Assembly (NCBI GenBank): GCA_001599915.1
Contig: BCIG01000049.1
Span: forward strand, 1-23,784
Source: Symbiotaphrina buchneri
Taxonomy: Eukaryota; Ascomycota; Symbiotaphrinales; Symbiotaphrinaceae
Direction: 5' to 3'
Length of the DNA: 23,784 bases
In this document: positions 10,887-20,691 of the stretch, in pieces
Layout of the letters: every line of letters starts with the position of its first letter
Numbering within the stretch: position 1 is the stretch's first letter
Program-made: the position numbers and the translations under genes
Notes under the pieces: generated by a model
The model's database searches: none
What the model was told of the DNA's origin: nothing
Seen by the model: the letters and a program-made list of their open reading frames with translations, nothing else

Positions 10887-13389
10887 ATGCCAATCCGTGG
10901 TAATCGCTTCTCAAGATCCGAGAAGTCTCATCCTACTCAGCTATCATTACTTGATACCGCTTATACGCCCAAATGGCCACGGACACGACGAAAGCGCGTC
11001 CTACAAGCGATAGCGATGGCGATCCTCCTTGCCTGCTGGAGCACCAAATTACTGCCCTGGCCGCAGCAGAACTCTCGAAACGGTCCATGGTCTGTAGCCT
11101 CGCTGGTAGCGGCCAGGCAGCAGGACTCGAAGACCGACATTGTTGGGATGGAGGTGCCTGATTCTGAGGTTCTAGAGCCTCGAGAGGAACCGCACGGTCC
11201 AGCCAAGATCGAAGAAGACAATTCCATCGTGCCGCCAGCTGCCGAGCGATCTTTTACATCAACGGCACGCCACGAGGAGATTCGACGTCATAGGATACAT
11301 CAGCCGAAAGAAGGACAGCGAGCCTTGCCGGAAACAGCCCGTGAAGCTGATCAAGCTGCTCAAGGCACTATGGAAATGAGCAGTCAGGAAGTGAGCAGCC
11401 AGGAAGTTAGCAGCCAAGAAGTGAACAGCCAAGAAGTGAACAGCCAAAAGGCTGAAAGCCAAGTCGTGCTCTCCTCCATCGCAAGCCACGACGCAATCGA
11501 CGCGGCGCTTGCACATTCACAGGCAGCGTCGACTAGGCCGTACGAGTTTCCCAGCTACGATGACTACATGGCGCTCAGTGAAGCCGCCGAGGCCTTGCCT
11601 GACATCATCCACGTTCCCTTAGAAGAGGCCACCAAGGATACCGTCCTAGCAGGCTGGGAGGACGAGTGGGTTGCTGATGCAGAATTCAATGCTGACAGAT
11701 GGGGGATATTGGAAGAGCCCAAGATTGACTTCGTCTATACGTGTATATTATAAGGATCGCCCTCCCTGCGAGAGCCACTGGCTGATCTCATCATAGGGGT
11801 GAACGGCTCCGAACAGGCATTTCTCGACACGATGCTAGATTACGAGCTCAACTCGACACTGAACGACGGCGACGGCAGCTGGATCCAATCGCACCGCTCG
11901 AACCGCTACCGGGACTGGGACGAGCTTCGGTTCTCGCTCCGGAGCGTCGAATTGCATGCGCCGTCATTCCGCAATCGAATACTGCTGCTGGTCAATGCCG
12001 TGAAGAAGGATCCAGAGTACGGGAGACAGATCCCCGTTTGGCTCAACGACGACGCACAGACGCGTGATGTTGTCCAAGTCCTTTCGCAGGAGGATTTCTT
12101 CGACGACGAGCATAAAGACTGCTTACCCACATTCAACTCGCTGACGATTGAGAACCAGATTTTCAATACCTTCCGATGTAGACAGGGTACGTGTCCTGCA
12201 TCTCTAAAGTCATCATCACACATGTTGTTCTAACGAGACCCAGCTCTTCGCCTTATCGGACGACATGCTCCTCGGGCGTCCGCACGCCGCTTCAGACATA
12301 TACTCACCTCTCTTCGGCCCAACGCTAGGCTTCAAAACCAACGGCTACAACACGATCAACCCGCCCACCGACATCGACGCCCGGCGGTTCGGCGAGAAGC
12401 CGTACCTCATCTACACGTCCTGGCTACTGAACCGACGCTTTGGAAGCCGCAAACGGAAAGGCCAGGTGCACTTTGGCAAATCGCTTTCCCGCAGCGTGAC
12501 ACGCGAAGCCATCAATGCCTTCGCGCGGCCGGCCTTGCGTAGCGCCTGCCAGCGCTTCCGAGGCGAGACGGGCTTCCAGCTGTATTCCTGGTATGCTGCG
12601 TTCCACTACACCATCGAACGCCACCGCGAGGCGCTGCTGTGGAGCTATATCATGCTCCGCGCGGACGTGAACGGCGATGGGAATCTGGACTGGGAGGAGC
12701 GCCAGCAGGTCATGATGGAGTTGACTGAAGGCATGGAGAATGAAGGCAAGACCGCCTTTCGGGAACGGATTTTCTATCAGGTGGGTCCGCTGCATGAGAC
12801 AGCGGGACTCAAGCCACCGAAGGTGAATGTCGACGTGCTATGGACGTCCCTCGACGGGCCCGTGACGATCAAGGATATCGAGTGCTACGAGTTCGACGTC
12901 AATGAATGTCTGGCGCGCGGGTTTTCGACGCCGTACCCGGACATGAGCTTCGCGAGCCCCGTGTTCTCCACGGCGGCCATCCTCGATCGTGCTGCAAGGC
13001 AGGACGTCAAATGCGGCGACTGCCTCATCAAATTGCTGCTGAACCGCGTTCCCAAAGGGCTCTCTCCGTTGCTTCCCCCCGCAGAGACGAAAGCTAAAGC
13101 AAGGCGGACCGTGGTCAAGGCGCTGACGCGCTACCATTATACGGTCGTGGAGCCCGACGCGCTGTTCGTCATGGTCACGGATGCGGAGCAGGTCAAGCAT
13201 ACGTTGGTGAAGAGGCTGGTCAAGGGAGATCGCAAGGTCGGCCAGTTGTGCTTGAACGATGATGTCTCCGAGGATATGGATGAGAAGGATATCAAGAAGG
13301 TGGAGAAGGTCATGTCGGAGTTGTTTGAGGGGCTGTTTCCTCAACCGAGTAGATTTGAGATTGTGTCGGCACCTGGGGAGGAGCAGTAA
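10887..13389 (+). CDS. Stealth-family sugar-phosphate transferase with EF-hand (one frame break in the given sequence)
   Basis: Exons 10887-11742, 11797-12186 and 12244-13389, introns of 54 and 57 nt; about 796 aa. A signal anchor (about residues 37-55) is followed by a Ser/Gln/Glu stem with a five-copy pentapeptide repeat. Stealth regions are clear: CR1 IDFVYTWVNGSEQAF, with the Trp rebuilt by splicing; CR2 RYRDWDELRFSLRSVELHAP, QIPVWLNDD, LPTFNSLTIENQ and LFALSDDM; then CR3/CR4 with an EF-hand loop at 12664-12699 (DVNGDGNLDWEE) and YEFDVNECL. Stealth proteins, including fungal Xpt1 and animal GlcNAc-1-phosphotransferase, transfer sugar-1-phosphates to glycans in the secretory pathway; the sugar is not predictable. 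Exon 2 as read ends in the wrong frame: after IFN(T), the next frame gives PSDVDR, which runs through a consensus donor straight into LFALSDDM. So two bases appear missing, or one extra, at 12165-12172. It could be a sequence error or a recent pseudogene. Confidence 0.85.
11379..11453 (+). repeat. Coding minisatellite: five 15-bp units in the Stealth gene stem
   Basis: Five tandem 15-nt units, starting AGCAGTCAGGAAGTG, encode SSQEV, SSQEV, SSQEV, NSQEV and NSQKA at about residues 165-189. Units differ by one to a few bases, and the last is the most diverged. The unit is a multiple of three, so copy-number change would lengthen or shorten the lumenal stem without altering the frame. Confidence 0.85.
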
Positions 13390-13785
13390 GCCGGCAGGAA
13401 TTTAGACAGATAGATGGTAGTTGACGGCCCTTGTTGCATATGTCAGGAAGCTATTCCTATTTCAAACATCTTTATTAAGCCGAGAACCATAAGCTTCAAA
13501 AACAGCACGTCCTTCCAAACTGATGATGGAATGATGAGCCACCCCGGAACTGTAAACAAGGGACATAGTGCCAACGACTAGTCGCACAATTATCGAGAAC
13601 CCGAAGAACTGTATTACCACTTCCTCAACTTGTTGAAGAAGAGAATGCTAAGAATGCTTTGCCCCGCTGCAAGCAAAAAAGAAAGTTCGATTATCCCATA
13701 CACGCATTGTAATCGTTTTCATCATTTCATGCACGTTCCTCTGTCCAACCATGTCTGAACATCACCTATGATTTACCAACAGTGC
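13390..13785. other. Convergent intergenic region (3' ends of Stealth and regulator genes)
   Basis: About 400 nt lies between two stop codons that face each other. I see AT-rich sequence consistent with 3' untranslated regions of both genes, and no open frame or repeat worth calling. Confidence 0.6.
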
Positions 13786-15525
13786 CTATTGTGCAGGCTC
13801 CGTCGGTGTGGACTCTCCCTCTGCAGCTCCCTCTGCGGCTCCACTGCTCGCCGTACTTGGAACCCAGGGTCTTGACACCCAGAAATCCCTCAGATCCTTG
13901 AGAATCAAATGAACAGGCCACGCGGTAGCCCGTCTCGACTCGAGCAGGAACTGCTCCAAAGCACTTCGCTGGTTCCGTTGCGTTAAATATCTGCCACCTA
14001 TGAAAATCTTCAGTCGTGCTCGGTATATGAGCTCCTCCGCATGACTAGAAGGTACTTACAGAAGGCCAGAGGACCATAAGCATTGACTCTCGCAGCGACG
14101 TTATCATTAGTCCAGGCTAGGCCACAGATTCTTATAGCTCGATCTTCGGCAAACGCAAGTTGTGCCTGCGTGGTATGGCCCTTTGCAACCGCTGGGTCGT
14201 ATAGGGCTAGTAATATCTCGCCGACGGCGAAGTACGTGTGTGCAGCCACTGCGAGCCGGGAAAAGAGTTAGACAAGGTCAATAGCGGTTGGGGAGTTTGA
14301 CATACCGTGCCAGGGCTGGAGCATCCACAAGGACGGGAATGGATTCCCTTGCTTCGGTGCCGAGCTGAATAGCTCAAATGTATAAGGCAGGGTATTTTTC
14401 CAAGCACCCAAATCATTAGAAAGGGTTTGATATTTCGCGATCCGGTCTTTCTGTGTGGTACGGTCGGAAGGATCTCGGAAAGAGAAATTGATGATTTGAG
14501 CCAGGAGGTAGCTCATTTGATTTGCACGCATATCGGCAGCTTGACTTCCCGCGCGAAACGTGTCGAACATGTTACCTATCCGCACCTGTTTACGGCATTC
14601 AAGGGCGACTGTGATCTCTCCTCGTAGATAGTTCCAGGCACCGGCCTGGAAGAGCCCATGACTGCGGAAGTCAATTGGTCCGTTGATAGCATAACGGTAA
14701 GGGGTCAGAACGTGGCGTTGCGCAGGTTCTATTTTGCCTTGATTAGAAGCAGGATATGCAATCAGGACATCAGATTCCACTCACTATCCAGAATTTCATA
14801 GGACCGCAGCAAGCAAGTGGCGGCGAGGGCGTTTTCATGAGATCTTGTCTCCAACCTACTCATGGACAGCGGCAAATCCTCCATGCATGCGGTGTGAAAT
14901 GCGGTAGCCACTTCCCGCATGGCTGGGTTGGCCTTCGTCATATGCAAGGCAGAGAATGCAATGATGGATTTAAACAAACTCGGGCTTACCAGAGCTTTCT
15001 CTGGAATTATCGTGCCGAATGAGCGCTGGGAATCATTCAAGTCAAACCACGGTGCCAGAGCGTGTAGATAATTCGTGAAGACCTCCGCTATCCGAACATC
15101 TGCAAGTGCTTCCTGAGGAGGCAGAGCGGCTAATGACTCTGCCCAATGACGAGGCCCCTGAGATACGGGTTGGGAAGATGACCATTGTCCAATGAGTGTT
15201 CCTTTCGGACTGCTGGTAAGGTCTAGGTTTTCATCATGAATGAAATCCTTCATGCCTCGACTGCTGCGCTGCGTCGAAGGCAGGGTTGCTTGAGCTTGCA
15301 CGGCATCTGTAGGCTGCGGAGGCGGACTTGTTCGCCGACGTCTCCCTGGAGTTATTGTTACGAACTTCCAGCCCGCGGGTAGTCGGACACAATCTCTTCC
15401 AGAGCCAAGGCATCTCTGACACACAGGGAGCCTGCCATCGCCTACTCAGGACCAGTTAGCCCCATAGCTCACGGGCACTGGGGGTAGACATCGCACATCC
15501 TAGCTTCCTTTTAAGACATGTTTCA
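13786..15525 (-). CDS. Zn2Cys6 fungal transcription factor (5' end uncertain; frame break in zinc cluster)
   Basis: The body is clear in four exons: from 15424 to 14785, 14737-14306, 14248-14060 and 13997-13786 (introns 47, 57 and 62 nt). It includes CQRCLGSGRDC followed by WKFV, a basic linker GRRRRT, helical fungal-regulator sequence such as HALAPWFDLNDSQRSFG, LFKSIIAFSALH, AATCLLRSYEILD, GAWNYLRGEI and LQPWHV, and a C-terminal ALEQFL..TAWP segment. The first half of the zinc cluster lies upstream: a small exon at 15525-15497 reads ETCLKRKLGC, its first Cys probably completed from an earlier exon, and a 55-nt intron leads to CDGRLP at 15441-15425. Between that Pro and CQRC there is one nucleotide where three are expected, so the frame breaks at about 15424. 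It would bind DNA as a nuclear regulator; its targets may be the flanking glycan or sugar genes. The initiator ATG was not located. Confidence 0.78.
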
Positions 15526-15976
15526 CTGTTGTAATGTCTTAGCCACAGTGTTTGACAATCATGGTTCATTAGGGATCATTACCAACCTGCCGTGCTCCAG
15601 TCAGCTCATCCCTATATTTGAACGATGTCGAGATCCCGCAATACTCACTATTTTTGGCCGCGGCTCTCGGCATCCCACCGTCTGCAGTGGCTGAGTCTGA
15701 TGCTAGAGGTGGTTTAGAACGGGATTTGAGAGGTTCTATCTGTCAATCTAATGGGTAATGATAAGCATCATATGCGTAGATGACAATGAGTGTGGAGAAA
15801 GACTGCGGTGATGTTGTCGGTGAAGAGTTGGCCTTATGAAGGATTCTTTACCGAGCCTAGCTGTACGAGCAAAACCGTTAGCGCAGTAGCGCAGGAATAT
15901 TTGGCGCTTTTGACGCATTTTGCCTTCCCAGAATAGCTGCCAAGTCGCAGCTAGAGAGCTGCAGCCGAGCCACTCT
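15526..15976. other. Upstream region of the transcription factor gene, up to the Stealth relic
   Basis: This should contain the missing first exon and promoter of the Zn2Cys6 gene. A candidate donor that could supply the first zinc-cluster Cys lies near 15580 (..TTG followed by GTAATG on the minus strand), but no convincing ATG precedes it in frame. Nothing else is recognisable. Confidence 0.4.
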
Positions 15977-16211
15977 TCAGGCCTCGTTTCCCGTGTCAAC
16001 ATAAGAATTCTTCGTAGCAGATTTGGGAAGCAGCGAACGGCCTCGGTTCTGGAAAATGCGATCGACCATAAGCAGGAAGTTTGACAGGTTCATCGGGAAC
16101 ACGGGGCTCGCGAAGCTCATGTCCGGATGCGGCGTCGAGAACCCGGGCGCGAGACATTCGTTGACGTCGAACTCGTACCTTTGGCAGGTCGTTTTTGTGA
16201 TCGATACATGA
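15977..16211 (-). pseudogene. Relic of a second Stealth-family gene (inverted relative to the intact copy)
   Basis: The minus strand at 16177-16097 reads YEFDVNECLAPGFSTPHPD and continues MSFASPVF. This matches the intact Stealth gene at 12886-12966 in 25 of 27 residues and 75 of 81 nucleotides, counted by eye. Upstream residues VSITKTTCQR may extend the similarity weakly to about 16211, where a stop precedes. Downstream the frame stays open to a stop at 15977-15979, but the protein diverges quickly, with only a GRSLLPK segment reminiscent of the intact GLSPLLP. No CR1, CR2 or EF-hand counterpart exists nearby, so this is a small remnant. Most differences are silent or third-position changes, suggesting the parent was a functional paralogue before loss. 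It lies beyond the transcription factor gene in opposite orientation, implying a former inverted pair. Confidence 0.8.
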
Positions 16212-16534
16212 CATTTCTGGGTCCACTAGCATGACGTACGAACGAGCTTTCGGCTAGGGGTTGCCTAATCAGCAGCGCGAAACGCGCCGTTCAAGAATCG
16301 AAAACTTCAGCAAAAAACTGGGAAACTTCCCCGGAGGCCACTTGCATTTTGACGGAGGGGATAGATGCACTACACTCATGACTATAGGTTGGCCATGTAA
16401 CGAACGAAGCCTGTCACCCAAGCTTTCTCAATCAGACCAGATGGTATCTGTACATCAACCCCATAAAGGCAAAATATATTCATCTCAAATCTCACTAGCG
16501 ACAGACAATCTCCCTCAAACCAGTCAGAACAGTC
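16212..16534. other. Intergenic region 3' of the sugar transporter gene
   Basis: A stretch of about 320 nt contains no supported gene. It probably includes the 3' UTR of the transporter, whose stop is at 16535. No repeat or RNA gene is visible. Confidence 0.55.
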
Positions 16535-18503
16535 TCAAACAACTTCTTGACGCGTCGCACTCTCAACCCTATTGACCGTCTTCTCCTCTCCCAAGGCAGC
16601 CTCATGTCTCTTTCTCACAGCCTCAACACGCTCTTCAAATGTACCGCCAACCTTGTGGCTCCTCCACGGCGGGATGTTCTCCTCAAACAAGATATCGATC
16701 TCTTCAAGAGACCTACCGACGGTCTCGGGGTACAAGAAGAACACCCATAGACCCATGACGAAGCAGAACGTCCCGAAGATCATGTACGTCTTCCATTGGA
16801 TGTTGGTGGAGGACGGAGGCGTGAACTGTGCTAAGGCAAGGTTGAAGATCCAGTTGCCGGCCGCACTTAAGCCAACGCCTTTTGCACGGTACTTGAGCGG
16901 GAACACCTCGGAGGCGTAGATCCATGCGGCGGGTGCCTAGGGTGCGTTTGTTAGTCTCCAGATCGCGCAGAGTGATGCAGTGCAAATTTTCAACTTACCC
17001 AGGTAAGACCGTAGACTCCAACAAAGATGTAGGCAACTGCGATGACGCCCTTTGCCGGTGCACCACTGATAGACCATCTGAGGATATCATTGCCTAGTTA
17101 TGTAAGCTGGAGTACGCCGAGTGGATCTGCATGGGAATGTTACCATCGACTGAATCGACGTGATGCCCATATGAAGCCATCAGTGCACCGCTGATGAAGT
17201 GCAGGATACTGCAAATGAAGGCGCCAGTGATCAAAAGATCCCGTCTGCGGATCCTGTCAATTATCGGAAGCATTCCTCCTGTCGTTACGAGGAAGATGAC
17301 GTATTGGATAATCGCGGAGGTGAGAGAACTGTTACCCTACGGAGCTGTTAGTAGGTCGAGGTGGAGATGTGTAAACGAGATACTGACAAGGCCGGCCATT
17401 TCGAAGATATACACAAGATAATACAGCATGACGTTGCCGCCAAGTAGCTGTTGCCTGCGACGTTGTTAGTCATGCAAGAGATGTGGTGATTGAGGGAGAC
17501 TCCAGTGCTTACCAGATCTGTACGGACACACCGCACAACGTCCGTTTCCATACTTTACGGCCAAACAGACCGAAGAAGCCAACTTGTTTCTCCTGATGGG
17601 CAAGATGAGCAGCTTCCTTGACTATAGCGCACGATGTCAGCAGATGCCATAACAAAACATCGCAATGATGAGTTATACGATACCTTCCTCAAGCTCCGCC
17701 AGAACAACCGGGTCCTCGTGATTGCCCTTGGCGTGAAGATGGGCCAGTGTGTCCACACACTCCTCCCACCGATCCTTCTCAGCGAGCCAACGCGGGCTCT
17801 CAGGAGAGAAGAAAATTGCCGTAAAGAGGACAAACCCCGGAATAGCCTGGAGGCCCCAAGCAATCCTGAAGGAAGCTGTCCCGTTGATATATGTGCAGCC
17901 GTATGAGATGAGGCACATGACGAGGATACCCCACTCGATGGCCCATTGCTGGATGCCGACAATGCGGCCAGGGATTCGGCTTGAAGCCAGTTCGGCGAGG
18001 TAAACGCAGACTTGCGACGATGTGATGCAGACTATAATGGCCCCATGTCAGCTTCCAAGGCATGCACACGAGGGTTAGGTCAAGGCTTACTAGCAAGTCC
18101 GCTCACGATACGGCCGACGACAAGATGACCTACGTTCTGTGCGCTGCACTGGAGGACCGCGCCAATGACCCAGATGACGGATGCGACCTGCAGGACGCGG
18201 CGTCGTCCCAGGTGATCACAAAGGAAGCCGGAGGCGATAGCACCGACGAAGGATCCGCCGCTCATGGACGCGGTTATACCCCCCTGCCTCGTGGAGCGGG
18301 GATGACCGAAGTATTTGAGGTACTGATCGCTCCCGATCCAGGCGCTCATGGAGGAGATATCGAAGCCGAATAGGGCACCGCCGACGGTGCCGAAGGCGGC
18401 GAGGACTGTGGTTCACGTTGGTATCAATGGTCCCAGGGTAATGTGAAGTGTAGGAGTAAATGGTAGAGTGCGACGTACTGTAGATGTTCCAGATTGTATA
18501 CAT
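16535..18503 (-). CDS. MFS sugar porter (hexose/pentose or polyol transporter)
   Basis: Eight exons with compatible phases: 18503-18479, 18405-18091, 18031-17684, 17621-17513, 17454-17388, 17336-17144, 17093-16999 and 16936-16535. They give 517 aa, the normal sugar-porter length, with introns of 50-73 nt. Motifs include GGALFGFDISSMSAW in helix 1, CDHLGRRRVLQ in loop 2-3, RIVSGLA, YLAELASSRIPGRIVGIQQW, the sugar-porter marker SPESPRWL, QIWQQLLGGNVMLYY in helix 7, APAAWIYASEVFPLKYRAKG and PETVGRSLEEID at the end of helix 12. It would import sugars across the plasma membrane by proton symport. The exact sugar is unknown; the nearby L-arabinitol dehydrogenase makes a pentose or related sugar plausible by inference. 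The tiny first exon (MYTIWNIY plus one base) relies on the GTACGT donor at 18478. The gene appears intact. Confidence 0.92.
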
Positions 18504-19499
18504 TCTGTTGATGTTTGTTTCAACAAGATCACATTTGTATGGTTGATTTGTGGTGGAGAGGCGCTCCGTAGAGGGAAAGACATTTTATGCCAGAACATGA
18601 TACGGAATTATCTGCAGTCCTGGTGATAGGTCACACAATGATACTATTGGGGGAGCTCTGCTCCTGCTGCCGAGGTGTCCGCCCGAGAACCCCATGATGG
18701 AGGAGGAAGAGATCCGGGGTCACCCCATCTTTTGGCGGTTCATGGCAACGCCTAAGTGCTGCGTACCACTGCCTTCCACGGTCCTTGTTCGTCCCGCACA
18801 GATCCGCAGGACCACCATGTATCAAGGACACAAGAAATACCCCGATAAGGTCTTATAGCGATACAACCGGACAACGGCAATTATGCGTGGGAGGTCATGT
18901 AGATGACCCATCAAATGACCCCTTCTCTCATGATCTTATCATGCTATTCCGAGTCGTCAACTAGACACGAAGGGGCGTCCATTGAGGCTTACAAGGATCG
19001 GTCGTATTTAGGAGATTCTGCCGATGGTCAATGCGCGACGGGGAGCCACGACAGAAATCAACATCACGGCCTGAAAACGTGTCACTTGCGTGGGCACGGT
19101 CGTAATCAGCCGAAAATGGATCACGAGTTGCACTGTGCCCGTGGGGTCCCAGTCCTGTAGCCGCAATCATGGCTCTGGGAAGTTCTCCGGGTTATGGTGA
19201 CCGTACGGGCAGGCTTCATGACCCCCGCAAATTTGTTTTCGACTGTGACTCCCTGACTCGCTCACTAGCCTCTCGCAGACTCGAACGTCCGCACACCAGC
19301 TGTTTGACCCAGTCACTTCATGGGTTTTGGATACGAAATTGCGCCAGGGGGAAGGTATTCTGCACCTGCACACTGCTCGATATTTCACTGTAATAGTCAT
19401 CACATTGTACGCCCATTACTTGTAAATTCATCAAGTTCATTACTATACTGTAAAGATCACCAATCTCAACTCCACCAATGCTTCCAATCCATATAATCA
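18504..19499. other. Upstream region of the sugar transporter and 3' flank of the dehydrogenase
   Basis: About 1 kb without a supported gene. It should carry the transporter promoter next to 18504 and the 3' UTR of the short-chain dehydrogenase near 19400-19499. Open frames here show no domain and look random. I see no repeats or RNA genes. Confidence 0.55.
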
Positions 19500-20381
19500 T
19501 CACCACATCAACATCCCACCATTAGCACTAACCACCTGTCCGGTACACCAGCTCGCATCCTCCGTACACAACATGCCCACGATTCCCGCAATCTCACTTC
19601 TATACGCCGGCCTCCCGCCCGACGTCTTCGCATCCTCAATCAAATCCGGCGGGTCAATGCCCGGCCTCCCCTGCATCAACGGCGTATGCTCAATCCAGCC
19701 CCTCGCCGCATGTTTAAACTCCGCCGTATTCGCCTTATACATCGGTCCCTCGACTGGGCCCGGGTTGATCGCATTGACCGTCGCCCGCTCGCTCAGCTCC
19801 CTTGCCCACGTGCGCGTCATAGCCTCGATGGCAGCCTTGGTGCCGCCGTAGATGCTCTGCCCAACAAAGCCCGTCGACGCCGAGATGGACGATAGGCTGC
19901 ACCGCCTGCACGACCAGCAGCGAGCCGAGGACGTTGACGCGGAACGAGTCTTCGAATTCGGAGACTTTGATGTCGGGGATCTTGTTGTTTAGCGCGATGC
20001 CGGCATTGTTCACTACGATGTCGATCTGGAGCTTGTTGCCGTGATTGTTGCCGAACAGCTTGCGTGTTGCGGCGACGAGGTGCGCGGCGCCTTCGGGGGT
20101 GGAAATGTCTGCTTCGACGCCGACGACGCGGACGTTGTACTTTTGAGAGAGCTGCGTACTCAGCTCAGCGGCTTCGTTGGCTTGTGATGCGGCCGGATAG
20201 TCGAGCACAAGATTGCACCCTTTGCTGGCGAGGTTCTCAGCGATAGCGGCGCCGATTCCTGGAGGTGAGTTTGTTAGTAATCACTAGAGGAGGAGTGGAT
20301 TGACTTGAGAAGCTGACCTCTGGAGCCGCCGGTGACGATTCCTAGCTTTCCTGATAGTGGTCTAGCCTCGCCGACAGCCAT
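19500..20381 (-). pseudogene. Short-chain dehydrogenase/reductase, damaged by an internal deletion and frame break
   Basis: Exon 1 is 20381-20318, a 59-nt intron follows, and exon 2 starts at 20258. The N-terminal half is a good classical SDR: LGIVTGGSRGIGAAIAENLA (the TGxxxGxG cofactor loop, rebuilt by splicing), NLVLDYP, EADIS, VVNNAGIALNN and VNVLGSLLVVQAVQP. The C-terminal half is also good but lies in another frame from 19889: SISASTGFVGQSIYGGTK with catalytic Tyr and Lys, NAINPGPVEGPM and a final CTGQVVSANGG. At about 19890-19896 the expected 13-14 residues, including the RIVNVS strand, are absent, and the two halves are out of frame. The Ser in the catalytic position, 13 residues before the Tyr, is retained at the edge of the gap. 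It would be an NAD(P)-dependent oxidoreductase, possibly a sugar or polyol reductase. As given it should not make an active enzyme. Confidence 0.8.
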
Positions 20382-20421
20382 AATAGTGCTTGGTCGAAAT
20401 AGTTTACTGTCTGAGACTCCT

Positions 20422-20447
20422 CAAATAACAGTGACAAATAACAGTGA
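20422..20447. repeat. Perfect tandem duplication of 13 bp upstream of the SDR start
   Basis: CAAATAACAGTGA is repeated head to tail without mismatch, 41-66 nt before the SDR initiator at 20381. It lies in the probable 5' UTR or core promoter. An exact copy suggests a recent duplication or a doubled binding site. Confidence 0.7.
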
Positions 20448-20691
20448 TCGTACTCAATGTCGCTTTGGGTTATTGCGTTTGCCCGGCAACAGGTTCGAGG
20501 GGAGAGTTTTGAATACATATATAACGCCGCTCGGTTCTAGAAGGTCCGAATTTCCAATCACACCATGATCCGTTGCATGCAGTGCTGCAAATTTCCGTCC
20601 CCATTACTATGATTTCGTTCATCTCCGTAAGTGTCCCGTTACAATATGGCGTGGTCGTCCATCAACAATTGAGGCTTGCTGTGTTGCTGAT

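Noticed and set aside
12838-13344. Minus-strand open frame of 168 codons
   Set aside because: It is antisense to Stealth exon 3, which carries EF-hand and conserved motifs. The minus frame has no domain of its own.
15475-15495. Minus-strand CDVYPQC, resembling the middle of a zinc cluster
   Set aside because: It lies inside the 55-nt intron of the transcription factor, in a frame that does not follow the preceding Cys block, and meets a stop two codons later. CDGRLP after the intron fits better.
16023-16919. Plus-strand open frames overlapping the Stealth relic and transporter 3' exon
   Set aside because: They are shadows of minus-strand coding sequence, with no motifs of their own.
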